A DNA stretch of 64,000 nt from Azolla pinnata (lineage: Eukaryota > Streptophyta > Polypodiopsida > Salviniales > Salviniaceae), in NCBI GenBank assembly GCA_037176905.1, contig JBBBWG010026624.1:3274-67273 (forward strand), in the 5' to 3' direction. A program made the position numbers and the translations under genes. The notes below the pieces were generated by a model that saw only the letters and a list, made by a program, of their open reading frames with translations, ran no database searches and was not told the origin of the DNA. Shown piece by piece: positions 10,930 through 24,600 of this stretch; within the stretch, counting starts at the first letter, position 1; each line of letters starts with the position of its first letter.

Positions 10930-13900
10930 ATGGGAGAGGCCCGCGTGAGCGATAGCTCCACGATACTTGGCCTACAGCTCTCTGAGTACTCTCGTCCTTT
11001 CCAGCTTTTATTCTGCTGTTCTTGCATCCTTGTGGGATTCTTAGTCAACGGAATCTGCGAGGTATCTTTTCTATCCAGATCAGACGTGTAGCTCGAGGGG
11101 GGGATTTTTCTTGGCTAATCAACGTAATTTTGCTATAGGGAAACTAGGAAAACACATATCGATTGCAGTAGAATTCTCTTCTGGTTGTGTAGTTTGAATT
11201 CTTGTGTAAACATTATAAATGTAGGAGCAAATTTCCACATTAACAGTTTCGTGGTGCCACCACAATCTAGGTATAATAGAATATCGGTAGTGTTATTCTA
11301 TCCTAAAGTTTCAGTATGCAGCTAGTTCCAACTAGAGAATTTAATGAAGAGAAGAAGTTTTTTTATTTTAAAGGCGCAGCTTTTACCATACTGCTGTGGC
11401 CCTGATAACACTATTATCGTGATCAAAGTTTTCAAAAATATACAACATTCTGATGTATATTGATGGTATTTAACAATATTTTATCATTATGAATCCTTTG
11501 TACATGATGCTATAGAATCTGGCAGACTTGATAAACTGGATTATTGTGTTCTATAGTTGTTTTGAAGTTAGTTGCTGAATGTGTGGATCTTGTGCAATGA
11601 TGCAGCCCTGCGAAAATAGGGAGAAGACCTTGTAAGGAAATTTAAAACATCTATGCTAGTAACGTTGACTATTTTGTCGATCTCAGTTTTATGTTTCTAA
11701 CCATGCAAGCAAGAGTAGAAAGGTCGTTTACAATTTCTTGTTATTTATTTAGGGTTTAGTGTTTAGGGGTTTAGGGTACCCTTGTTGATTAATTACTTCT
11801 AATTAGTAGAAGGTAAATTATCAACGAGTGAGGGATTAACTATTGTTTGCACAGGCTGATGGTTGTGTGCCAACCCTTTTGTATATTTACATGAAACTTT
11901 TGTTGTGCTAATTTTTTAAAAGTCCAAGGCGAGATTTTAGTGCAGCTAATGACAAATTCATTTTTTTAAAAGCCATTGATAGAATAACAAACAATAGGGG
12001 CTATGTTTCATATACTAAATGTATATCCTTTGTTCACCATTGTCAAATACCATTCATGACTTAGTTTCTTCTCACAGGAGTATGTGTTCAGGCAGCTACA
12101 GTTCAGGTATGCACAGTCTTCTCCTCATATTCTAGTACTTGCCTTGTCTGGTGCAATGCAGACAGCACTAATACGTGACAAAACATAGATTAGCATACAT
12201 TTTTTTCTTTTGTTTCTAGTCAGTGCAATGATGTATTTATTTTTTATATATCACAAATTTCTCTCTGGAACATTTCTAAAGAGACATAAGTTAAAATCTC
12301 AGCTCTGTTGTGCTTCGTTAGTTTAGCTAAATTTTATTGATTGTGCTTTTTGTTACTGGTTTTACAGTTACGCATGGTATTTCACTCTTCTGCAATGCTT
12401 GGTGTATATATCACTTGCGTACATGCAAGGGGGGTATAAACGAAATGTTACTGCGCCATGGAAGACATATTTTATTCTCTCTTTCGTGTGGGTTGGAAGT
12501 GTAGGCCTCACAAAAGCTTCACTTAAATATATTAACTATCCGGCACAAATCATGTTCAAGTCATCTAAAGTAAGTTATAAGTTCTGCATCATCGGGCTGA
12601 TAAAATTGTTGTTCTGAAGTGTTTTCATATGATGTATTTGTATCTGTCTTTCATACATTTTATCTTCGAAAATATGGATGCTCCAATTTGAGTATAAACA
12701 AGAACAGCAACACTAACCCTGATAGTTTTGATTATCTGGGTGTCACTGTAGTTGGGAAAGGCAAGCACACTCTTTTCATTTATGTGAGTCCTACTTTTAT
12801 GGTGAGGTTCTTGAAGTTTACACATATCATGCTAGAAGTCAGCACACCATGAATGCTGTATGTACCCTTAAATGTAACAGGAATTATCCTAAAGAATTGA
12901 TAGGACAGCTAAAACCATGTACAACTGATAAATCCTAACCGATCTTTGCGTTAATTAAATTATGAAACATGCTATTGACATTGTTGTGGGAACGGGAAGG
13001 GACGCACTTTATGCTCCTGCCACGTTTAAGATGAAGTCATTATGCATGGATGCCATACATCTGCCTGCTATGACTTACATATTTATCACTGCACGTCTGA
13101 TGGCTGCAAGCTTTTCAATGTTATGGATGGAACCTGCCGTATAATTCAAGGATACAATTGATTCTTAGTCCATTCATAATGATGGCCACATTAGAGGAAT
13201 GCAACAGTTTAAATTCATGTACTAGTTGGTTTGGTATAATTTAGTCATTCAGTGAGAAACTTCACTATCTACCTAGGCTTGTACATTGAAGAGTAACTTC
13301 ATATTGGGTGTTACACTATCTGTGGTCTATGTAGGTCATTCCTGTCATGCTTATGGGTGCTTTCATCCCAGGTCTACGGCGCACTTACTCGGTGTATGAA
13401 TACTTGGCAGCAATCACCCTTGTGGCAGGCTTAATACTCTTCACCTTGGCTGATGTATCAGTCACTCCGACTTTTGATACAACTGGATTGATCATGATCA
13501 TTGGATCATTAGTATTTGACGCATTTTTGGGGAACATACAAGAAGCACTATTTGTCGCATTTCCTAACATATCTCAGGTTGAGACTGAAAATTAATGTTC
13601 AAGAGTTTCTTCCATGTTATTTTTATTTTGTTTGCTGTTCCTATTGTGAATACTCATTATGGAGTTGAGCATTAAAATGTGAGTGATCATGTGCAGGAGG
13701 AAGTTCTATTTTGTACTAATCTTCTCAGTATCCCCTTGCTTTTTGTACCTATGCTGGGTACACGAGAAATCTGGAGCGCATGGAAAAGTGGTTTAGAGGT
13801 ATTTCTCTCATTTTCCCTTTATGCACATCATCAATTCATCCACATTACCAACGTCCGTCTTTCTTATACCTCATGTCAAAAAGGAATAGAGCTAAATAAA

Positions 13901-14436
13901 TAATATGTTCAATACATTTGCTAAGCAGTTATATTGTTATATATTGTTTCTTCAGATTAACTGAGAGTGGGATAAATGCTAATTGTCTTGACTGCCAATC
14001 TTCTTTTATCACTGCAGTACCCTGAAGTATATATACTTATGACTGCAGCTTCTGTGGCCACATATATTGGTCAGTTGGCAATCCTTGCGCTGATAGCTCT
14101 TTTTGGGGCAGCTTCGGCTTACATGGTAAATAAAAATAGTTTATGGTGGATTTCGCCCATTGGAATTGATTCAGTTTACCATATGTGATCAGGCCTTTTG
14201 AAGTCATACTATTGAAACTTCTTTCTCTTGAGCAGGTCACGTCCCTGCGCAAAGCATTTACACTGTGCCTTTCATATCTGATTTTCACAAAGCCATTCAA
14301 AGCTGCGCATTTCCTTGGTATTGTACTAATATTTCTTGCGTTGAGCTGGAAAATAGTATGGAAGCCTAAGAAACGAGAGCATGAAAGTGAGCAGAGTGAA
14401 GCAGAGCCAATCATGACCTCATCAGTATCACCTTGA
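10930..14436 (+). CDS. UTR2: UTR2/SLC35B-type nucleotide-sugar transporter
   Basis: Multi-pass Golgi/ER antiporter that imports nucleotide sugars (UDP-Gal/UDP-Glc in the plant UTR2 clade; the animal relatives SLC35B2/B3 carry PAPS). Seven exons: 10930-11061, 12078-12106, 12368-12569, 13335-13577, 13697-13798, 14018-14125 and 14236-14436, joined in frame to 338 residues. Family signatures seen are [13 protein letters not shown] near the N-terminus, then [66 protein letters not shown] and [17 protein letters not shown]. The length matches the family. The start is the first ATG giving the expected short cytosolic lead. Exon 2 is a 29-nt microexon. The C-terminal tail is Lys/Glu-rich ([13 protein letters not shown]). 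The transported sugar cannot be decided from sequence alone. Confidence 0.92.
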
Positions 14437-15784
14437 AAATCTGACACAGAAATCTGGGTTGAATGATGTAGCCAACCCATGTATTGCATCTATATTAATA
14501 ACCCTCTCACTGCAACCCAACCTTTTACTAATTCTTACTTCTGAGGCAAGACTTGACCAACAGTTTGACAAGTCTTACCTGGTGGAGTAGCTACCTGAAT
14601 TTGATGTATATACTCTAATGTGAGAAATTAGAATGCATATATATAATGTATGTAATCAGAATCAACATACAGGTTTCCTTATTCTCATGTCAAAGGTTCC
14701 ATGCTTTGTTTCTTTAAACAACGCTTTTTTATCGCTTCTAATTGTGACGCTACATAGCTTGCAAACATAGTGCATCTTCACAACGATATGTGATCCATCA
14801 CATATCCATTAGGTTTGAAAGGGATTGAGACTGAGAGGTCTGTTTTGTCTCTAATGCACCCCAGTGACTCTATTGCAAGGAGGATGTGGAGTGGAGTGCA
14901 ATTACACTCTTATGCTTCTGAATTCATGATTGCTACACAAAGTTACTTGAGCATCCTTCTCATTATCGGCAGCATTCCAAACCAGAATCCTTATGATTGA
15001 GTGCATCTTTTTGTATGATTCATCATGATGGGTTTCATAGCTCTTTACGAAATGTTATAAATTCAAAATGACACGAGATCCCTACTATCTTGTGCAGGAT
15101 CAGCAACAAAACAGCTGAACTCCTGGAATTATTGAGTGCATCTTTTTATATGATTCATCATGATGGGTTTCTCTGTTCTTTGGTTGAGCCCATATTTATT
15201 GATATGAGATGTTAGAACTTATAAAGTTCAGAATGACATGAGAATCCTACTACCTTGTGCAGGATCCATAACAAACAGGTGAACTCCTGAAATTATGAGT
15301 GCGTGTATGCACATAATTGCATAAGTTCCAACTTTATTAATGGCATAATTAAAGTCAATTAGAGTTGGCACCATAACTGTTTTGGTTTCAAACCATACAC
15401 GCAGACATCAATGATTTGATGAAGAGAATATTAGCTGTCTTTGCGCACAACCATATTTGTAAAACTGAATGTATAACAGATGCTGAACTGGCTTCCTTAC
15501 CAGAATGATAAACCATGTATTATGAATTTGAATGGCTGGTAAAACGTCAAGGGGTTAGCAATAACAAGATAAGATCTTCATCATTTCTCAGTTCCTGATA
15601 TAACTCTGTAGTCAATTTACCTATAAGAATAGATCCCATTGTCATCTCGCAACAAACAGCGCTCACTTAGCATCCTTTGAGTTCCCAAAACCTACAAAAA
15701 CATCAGGCAGTAGCTCCGTCGCATTTGTTTGTTGTATGTTAATGGTATGCTTCCACACATAGCGTGTAAGACTTTCGTGCCTAA
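14437..15784. other. Convergent intergenic region with a tandem duplication
   Basis: Contains the 3' flanks of the transporter and SKP1 genes. Positions 14996-15130 and 15131-15295 are a direct duplication (both begin ATTGAGTGCATCTTTTT and end near GAACTCCTG), the second with an insertion of about 27 bp. No coding sequence seen. Confidence 0.65.
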
Positions 15785-18470
15785 TTACTCAAATGCCCAT
15801 TGGTTCTCCCTTCGGACCTCTTCCTCTTCTTCAGGAGTAAAATCATTCACAATATTGAAAATTCTTCTGATTTCTTCAGGAGTTTTGTTCTTGATCATGT
15901 CAGCCACCGTTTGACAGGTGAGGTCCAAAAGTTCTTTTATGTTCAAATAATTGGCAGCCTGTGATCAAAATCAAATTTATTTACCATTATTTGGAGAGAA
16001 GCAAAAAATGACAAAAAAATACACACCACAGAATGAATGATATTTAAGTAACAAAAAACAGATGTCGCACCAAAAAAACTAGATCTCAGACAAAAATACA
16101 TCAAATAAGTCAGAATACATATACACTGATCAAACAAAGCCCTATACATAGAAATCTGTGTATGTGTACCATACACAAATTACAGGTGATAGTAATGAGA
16201 GGCGCTATCATGCAGAAAAGCCACATAAAATTCAATGGTATTGGTTTGAGTGTGAATGTGCATCAAAGGTCAAGGCCTGCATACTGGGCAAGAAATAACA
16301 GTAATCATTTTCACAAAAGACTGAGGACGTTTCCAATAATCTGTGTCACCTTCGTAAAGAGATAAAAACAAATGACTAGGCAAATTGATCAAATTTTACC
16401 ATACCATGGACGATTATAATAGAATGATGTGGATATTTTTCCTAACAATGTATGAGAATGAAAGAGGTTGTGTAACCTAGCATAATCATATGCCTGCCAG
16501 GAAAAGAGAAGGGCAGGGCAAGAATCCGTTCAGGATTGGATACAGAAGTGTAGCTATTGATTGAGGCGCGAGAGATGAGTGAAGAAGCTGTAGAAACAGC
16601 TACCCCTTTCAGACTATCTTAGAGTTTCGTGACCAATTTTGTTAATAGTGACTCCTTGTTTCTACCCCTTTCAAACTATCTTAGTGTTTAATGACCAGTT
16701 CTATAGTTTAGCCATATATAATGAAAAAGCATAACGATGATCAACAGATTCCAAACATAATAAAAGACTGTGAAGACCTTGGTGAGAGTATAACCTATAC
16801 AGAAAAGGCGAATTCTTAATTCATTCCTAACGACCCTCTCTGGAGGGATCAAGTACTCCTACCACTGTATCCATAGCTGATGGTTAGCCCTGGATAGACG
16901 TATGGCGAAAGCAACTCTATCATCTGTATTTGCAGCTGATGTTGTGCCCTGGATAGACACTAGGAACGCAATCCTACCATCAGAATTTGCAGCTAATTCT
17001 GTGCATTTGATGGATAATTAGTGAGAGCATCTGCAGGACTTTATGAAGTATTGCCCTTGATTAAAGAGAATAGGCCATTCCCTAGCATTTCTGTGGTGTG
17101 CTGGTATCCCATATCAACATGTTTTGTGCGTGCATGGAGCATGGAATTATCTGCCAAACATATGGCTTTAATTCGAATTCACGCTCATGCAGGCTAAAGA
17201 AATGGCTTCTTTGGAAGGCTGACATATTCTGCCTACAGGAGTGTGTGCGCGACCACTTGTGGAATTGTTAGCGTGCACATCACAGAACCTTCTCAGCTCC
17301 AATGTAGTCTTACCATGGCAGAGGCACTTCTTTCTTCCCTTTTAAAAATAAAAAAATAGCTTTGAATGCCTTTCTATAAGTTTCGTTCACACTGTCACAA
17401 GCAAGCGCACGAATAATGTTAAATTGAAAAATTACAAGATAATGATAAGACAGCAAGAAACAAGGATTGCAAGAAAGCATTCAAAACAGGCAACACGTGT
17501 TTCCATGCAATGTAAGCGCAATGTACATGCAAAAAGGCAACTCTGACCCGTCATTAGAGAGTAAGGTGGGAAACTGTTGGCATTTCAATTCATTTAATAT
17601 GGCCGATCACTGATTATATGAGAGAATGTATTCATGTGCATATGAAAAAAAGCAAAATCTCATCAGACACTGGTTTCTGATGAATGCGTTTTCACATAAA
17701 AGGTGCGGCTGGGCTATAAAAGCTGATGAATCCCGACATATAAGAGAATCAAAATGCAGTTGTGCACATCTACAATGGCCATAAACATCTATGCAGAGAG
17801 AGAAGACATGAGAAATACGAGAGAATAACTGACTAGCTCGTCATCAGTTTACTACTGTGTCAAAACGTTGGCATAGGCAAGAAAACTGCAAGAAACAAGG
17901 AAGCCGTGGCAACATCTTGAAGCTGTGTAACTGGTTATAGGAAAAGTTGAGGTGACGACCTCACAAAACCAGAAAATGGAAATGATGTGGTGTGAATCCA
18001 TCTAACCAAGAAAAATGCAGCAGGTTATGCACAAGACAGGAAGAAAAGGACATAGCTACAGCCAGAAACGGCAAAGGTTCAAGAAAAATGGCTGAGAGAG
18101 ATAGAGAGGAATGGCGTACCAGGATCAAATCGAAGAGCGTTTGCTGATCGACTTTGACGAAATCTGCATCGAACGCCTTGAGATCGTCTTCGGAAGGGCC
18201 AGACGCAGATCCTTCTCCGCCATCATTCGCGGCAGAAAGGGAGGCGGAAGAAGAAGATGCGGCGGACGAAGGACGTTGGACGTCTTTGGCGTGGAAGCGG
18301 CAGTACTCGATGATCTTGGCAAGGATCGTCCCGGAGACGTTGGGGAGCGGGATGGGGGCGGCGCTGCCCGTGTCCTCCACCATGTTCTTGATGAAATCGG
18401 ACTGGAAGGCCACGGAGTCGTCCACCTCGAACATCTCGTCGTCGGAGCTCCGGAGCTTGATCTTCACCAT
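15785..18470 (-). CDS. SKP1: SKP1, SCF ubiquitin-ligase adaptor
   Basis: Adaptor that links F-box proteins to cullin 1 in SCF ubiquitin ligases, nuclear and cytosolic. Two exons, 18120-18470 and 15785-15958, give 174 residues. The N-terminal BTB/POZ-like part starts [18 protein letters not shown] and includes [15 protein letters not shown] and [18 protein letters not shown] Ser/Ala/Gly-rich loop follows (about residues 68-96), then [68 protein letters not shown] and the invariant C-terminus NQWAFE. The intron is 2.16 kb and sits at the boundary LFDLIL|AANYL. The Ser-rich loop is the place where SKP1 proteins normally vary in length. The gene is divergent to the AP-5 gene across a long simple-repeat block. 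Confidence 0.96.
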
Positions 18471-18539
18471 GGCGGGAGGGTGAAGAGCGCAGGCAACGGA
18501 GAAGGGAAGCGGGAAGGGAGGAGAAACGCTGGAGAAACG

Positions 18540-18830
18540 ACGCAGGAGAGGAGGAGGAGGAACACCTGCAGAGACGCAAAGGCGAAGGAGAGGAGGAGGA
18601 GGAGGAGGAGGAGGAGGAAGAAGAAGAAGAAGAAGAAGCAGAAGAAAACGCAGAGAATCGCAGGCAGCGATGGAGGCGGTGCAACGATCCGGAGAAGACG
18701 ACAGAAGAAGAAGAAGAATGAAGAATGAAGAAGGAAGAAGTAGAAGAAAAACAAGAAGAATGAAGAAGAAGAAGGAGAAGGAAGAAGGAAGAAGAAGAAG
18801 CAAGAAGAAGAAGCAAGAAGAAGAAGTATG
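18540..18830. repeat. GAA/GGA-rich block upstream of SKP1
   Basis: About 290 bp of GAA, GAG and AAG triplets on the plus strand. On the SKP1 sense strand this is CTT/TTC-rich pyrimidine DNA starting about 70 bp before the start codon, so part is probably 5' leader. Confidence 0.9.
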
Positions 18831-20580
18831 AAGATCATGGTCACCGTCGTCAACATCACCATCACCATCACCATCATCGCCATCGGCATCGCCATCATCA
18901 CCATCGCCACCATCGCCATCGCCACCATCATCATCATCATTGTCAACAGCGACAAGATCATCATCAGCATCGTCATCATTGGGAACAACAACAGGATCAC
19001 CATCACCATCGGCATCACCATCATCATCACCGCTGTCATCACCATCATCACCATCATCACCATCACCATCATCACCATCATCATCATTGTCAACAACAAC
19101 AAGACCATCATCAACATCAACATCGCTGCCTGCCACCATCATCATCACCACCACCACCATCACCACCATCATCACCATCATGACCATCACCATCATCATC
19201 ATCCGCAGCACCACCACCATCATCAAATCAGCACCACCACCATCACCATCATCACCATCATCATCATTGTCAACAACAACAAGACCATCACCAACATCAA
19301 CATCGCTGCCTCCCCCATCATCATCACCACCACCACCATCGCCATCCTCATCACCACCATCATCACCATCATCACCATCACCATCATCATCATCCGCAAC
19401 ACCACCACCATCATCAAATCAGCACCACCACCATCATCATCATCACCACTGTCATCATCATCATCAGCAGCAACACCACCACCATCATCATCATCACCAC
19501 CGTCATCATCATCATCATCAGCAACACCACCACCACCACCACTGTCACCGTCATCACCATCATCACCATCATCACCATCACCATCATCACCATCACCATC
19601 ATCCCTATCACCATCATCACCATCATCATCACCACCACTCCAAATCAGCAACACCACCACCATCATCAAACCATCATCATCATCATCGTACCATGATCAC
19701 CGCCATCAGCACCATCATCATCACCACCCGCACCACCAACAACAACATCATCAGCACCAGTGGCGGCAACAATATCACCATCGACACCATCAACATTATC
19801 ATCACCAATTCATCACCAATGACAGCGCATCACTGCCATCACCATCACCATCACCATGGTCATCACCATCACCCACCACAGCCACCATCACCATCACCAT
19901 CATCAATCAGCATCAGCATCATCACCACCATCCCCATCATCACCATCACCATCATCACCATCACCATCATCACCATCATCACCATCACCATCACCACGGT
20001 CATCACCATCACCCACCACTGCCACCGTCACCATCACCATCATTAATCGGCATCATCATCATCAGCATCATCCGCATCATCACCATCATCTCCATCATCA
20101 CGATCATCATCATCACTACACCACCACCACCATCACCATCACCATCATCACCATCATCCTCATCATAACCATCATCAATCACCATCATCAATCACCATCA
20201 TCACCATCGCCATCATCACCATCGCCATCATCACCATCGCCATCATCACCATCGCCATCATCACCATCGCCATCATCACCATCACCATCACCACCGTCAT
20301 CACCATCACCACCGTCATCACCATCACCCACCACAGTCACCACCACCATCACCATCATCACCATCACCACCACCATCACCATCATCAATCACCATCATCA
20401 CCATCACCATCATCACAATCAATCTCACCATAACCATCACAATCATCATCACCACCACCATCACCACCATCACCATCACCATCATCACCATCATCACCAT
20501 CACCACCATCACCACCATCATCACCATCACCACCATCACCACCATAGCCACCATCACCACCATCACCATCATCGTTTATG
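18830..20580. repeat. 1.75-kb CAT/CAC simple-repeat array
   Basis: An almost uninterrupted field of CAT, CAC, ATC and occasional CGT/CAG triplets, with second-order units. One unit recurs near 19090-19135, 19225 and 19265-19310 (CATTGTCAACAACAACAAGACCATCA-type), and there is a clean CATCACCATCGC hexamer-pair run at about 20205-20270. Long open frames here in all six readings are artefacts of the repeat. Confidence 0.95.
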
Positions 20581-21607
20581 GCAGCAGCAGCAGCCATCGC
20601 TCTCTCGCCATCGCTCTCGTCGAAGGTCCAAGCTTGACTCCTGTCAGCGCTGCTGATGACCCGTCTGCCTCTCTCCTCCCTCCACCTCGCTCCATCAGAA
20701 GGCGTTCGATGGAATTCGTGATGCAAAATAGGAACCTTTCAAGCCTCAGTTTGCGGAACAGTTGCCATAGGCATATGAAGCGCGAGATTTGCCAGACGAG
20801 CAAAGAGCACAGGTAAGCCTCTCTCTCTCTCTCTCTATCTCTCTCTATCTTCAGACACCTGGCCAGTGAATCAGATGGATCAAGCATAGAAAAGATCATG
20901 CTGCTTCGCATTGCACTGTAGAAATCTGTGTCGATCAAGAAGATGTACAATAGGCAGTGAGATTGCGATGGATTTCATCATGTAAAATGCCAGCCTTCAA
21001 AAGCAGTGGATTGGCTTCTGTTCAATGTTGAGTTGAGAAAGTATGTCCGGAGAGATTGAATGGCAGGACTTAATTTAACCAGAGATTTTTGATGGATTAA
21101 AGCGCAAGAATTGACATTGGGAGGGGCTTCCTAAAGCACCATTTAGATCTAAGAGTTCCTTTTTCTTGTCCGAAAGTGATTACCAAAAGGATCAAAATTT
21201 AAGACTCCTTTTCAGGAAGAAGTTTCCATGAATCTTCTTGGAAGGCTTGTATTCGGTGAAGAGAACTTAAGTATCTAATTGACTACTCGATTTAGGAAGA
21301 CATTGCAATAGAATGTCTTTTTTTCATGCAGAAAAGTCCAAGGTGATCAAAATTTAAGACCTGTTTTCGAAAAAAGATTCTTACAGATATCAAATTTGAG
21401 CACGAACAGAACAGAACGTTAGCAGATTGATCAGAAAAACTATCCCCGCCAGTTAATAACAAAATGGTTTCAGAATCAGTTTGATAAAAGAAGCTGCTGT
21501 TAGCCATTTACGAGAAAACATAATCAATTCGATCAAGAGATGGTATCAGAATCTCGATAGAAAAGAAGGAAGCTTGATTAAGAAGAGGCATCAGGAACGT
21601 AGAAGCC
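20581..21607. other. Upstream region of the AP-5 beta gene
   Basis: Non-repetitive apart from a short CT run at 20819-20850. No separate gene is recognised. It probably holds the promoter and leader of the gene that starts at 21608. Confidence 0.5.
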
Positions 21608-24600
21608 ATGGACAGACCAGGAGGGGGTCTTCAGCTCTCTTTGCTCGACTGGGAACTGATCTTCACTGATTTCAAGAGCCAGAATCGAAGCAAGTGGCTC
21701 TCTCAATACTCTGGCCTTGCCATCCTTGAACAAGCCCTATATATTATTGCAAAGAAAGATTACCCTTCGAAGCTTCAGTTACTTGAATTCATCGAAGAAA
21801 ACATTGAAATCCTCATTGGTGAGGATGACACCGAAGAAGGCCTAGGTAGTGTGGTAGAGGCTTTACGCACAATGCTTGATTCTTCATCAGATGGTTCAAA
21901 TAGCTCTTTTAGCCTTCTCAAAGAACAAATGATGATTACTGCCACTGTTGCTTTGATAACGTTGGATAGTCTCCACAGAGCTCTCCGCGAGCTTCAAATG
22001 CTTGTTGAGATTCTTCTTGGCGTCATCAATAAACCTAATTATGGTTTAGATCGGCAAGCACGTGGCACTGCTTGTGAATGTCTCCGTGAGCTTGAGAAGT
22101 CTTATCCTTGCCTTCTCCATACATGTGCTGGGCACATTAATTTTCTCTTTTCGAGTGAGAGAACACATGTGGCTCAGAGTTACACTCTTCTTCTCAGTAC
22201 AGTTCTCCAGAACCTTGCTTTGTACATGTATACTGCCTTACCAGGATCCCAATCAGGAGGGCCAAGCTCATTTCTCTCAACATCCACTCCATTAATTCCT
22301 TTCACTGTACCATCATTCCTCGTGTCTTCTGAACCAGGAAAAGAAGCTCTCTCTATCCCTTCAAGGGAACTCTTGCCTACCATTTTGAAGGAATTCAAGA
22401 GAGTGGTAGGTTCACTTCTTGATCGTCCAAACCTTCTGACTTCCTGTGGCATGTTAGAATTTGTATCTAGCCTAATAGACATAGCTGCTGAATTGGAGCT
22501 TCAAGGGTCTATCTTGAAAGTGCAGTTATACAATCTCATGTACACTTACAGCCCTCTTCTCTGCCATGTAGTGTTGATGATATACTTCCACTTTATTGAT
22601 TCGTTTGAAGGTGAAGAAGAGGCAATCTTTAGAAGATTCATCCTTCTTTGCAATGATCCTCAACAGCCCCTTGTCATTCGAATCTTGGGAGTCCATTGGC
22701 TTCTTGGTTTAGACACTCTTCTCCTCAAGAAAGACAAAAGATCACGCTTGGCGTCAATGGCGAATAGCTTGTACCCACTCATATATGATCCACTTTCATT
22801 GAAGGCACTGAAGTTGGATAGTTTAGCCCACTGTTCAGGTTGCTTGCAGTTTGCAAATGTATTTAGTGAGAAAAAACCATCAAATAGCTTGACAGATCCA
22901 TCTCTGGAAAAAGAAGCGGCGGCAAGCAAACTCTTCAAAGATGGAACTGTTTGTCTTTCTGCATTTCGATGGCTCCCTTCATGGAGTTCAGAGACCCGTC
23001 TTATGTTTCGGATGTTTCACCGTTTCCTAACTGTAGATAGGATGCATTTGTTCTCGGAAACATCCAGCAACCACGAGAATTTTAACTCAACCCTATTCAA
23101 AACTTTAGAGGTGATAAGATCATTACATTGATGCCCTTTTTTTGCAGTGAACATGTTTTTCATGATAATTGTACGGTGATGCAGGCATGGCTTGTCTCGC
23201 TTGCATTGCAGTTCCGAAGGCTTGTACCATGCTTATTAATGCTTGTGGACAAGCTCCTCCTATGTGAAGCTCACACAATCTTAGGAGAACATTTACTTCA
23301 AGTTCTCAATGAAGATTTACTGCGACAGGTTGCACCTGATGAACACCTTCCTGCTTACTTTCTGCTGTTAGAGCGAATTGCAGAAAATGGAAGCATACCA
23401 CCTGGATCTATAGTTGACCTTCTGATGGCATACTCAAGGAATCAAGTTCTAGCTAGTGGAATTCAGGCTTCTGGTTTATGGATTCGAGGAAGCCAAGTAT
23501 TACTTATCTGTAGAACGATTATGGTTCATCACTACAGCTCGAGAGCTTTTCATTCGTTGAGTGCCTTACTTGCATTCCTTGCAGTTTACTTCCCTGAAAT
23601 TGAAGTTCAAGATAGTGCCAGGTAATGGATCTGCTGAATTATTTATATTTTCATGTGCATTTTGATTCATATGTCAAACATTGGCTGGGCATCTCAATAT
23701 GTTATGCTCTCAGCATAACATGTTGTACAAGATGAGAAGTCATTTAGATATATAATCATTGATGACTCTTGTCGGCCACGGAGAGAAATTTTTCTTGTTT
23801 GAGCATCTTATCTTCACTCTATCTGCATCCACAGGGGATGTTTTTCATTGTTCATGCAGTTAACACATCTCCCCATGTGTACTATGCTGTGTTGCAATAA
23901 GCAAAAATCGGGATTATTTGTCTGGGTAGATTCCATGTTCATTTGCATTATTGTTTAAAATTCAGATATCAAATTTGTTTGCTTTTCTGTTAGACTGAAT
24001 GTCTTTAATTCCCACCCAATACCTGTGAAACTATCTATTACCGAAACTCAAGTGGCTTAAGATTTAAGTCCAAATCTTGCCTATGGAAGATTGTATTTAC
24101 CAGGTGACAGTTCTATTTCGAAAATGGATCTGTCAGTGGGCTCATGTCCCCGCTTGAGTAGGACTTGAATGGCTAGTTATATTTTGTGAGAATCGTAGAT
24201 TTAGAATTGTTCGCATTCTCTCCAGAAAACTGGAAGAGGCAACTTTTTGGTCTGATTTCACCAATGTCTTCTTCAATTGGATGATGTGAAATACAGTCCT
24301 GAATTTCAAGTTTTTAGCAAGTAGCAACATTAGCAATTTCTTGAAGATCACAATATTTTGGAGAGTTTGGGGCTTAGAACGAGAGAAGAGGAATAAGAAA
24401 AATTTCCCCATTGGCCGTCTTGTCAGGTCAGCATAAAATACGCATGTGTTTGGTCTGGGCACGTCACACATATTTCACGAGCTACCTTGAGGTACACTCC
24501 ATGTCCAAGAAAGTCACTCGCACTTCCAAGTTTCTTTTTCTGAAAATCTAATGCTATTGGAGATGTGGGCATCACTACAAATATATGAATAAAACTCTAG

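Noticed and set aside
18828-20656. Open frames of up to 446 codons rich in His, Ile, Ser or Thr across the CAT array
   Set aside because: They arise because CAT/CAC triplets contain no stops in most frames; several overlapping frames on both strands are open at once and none has a recognisable domain.
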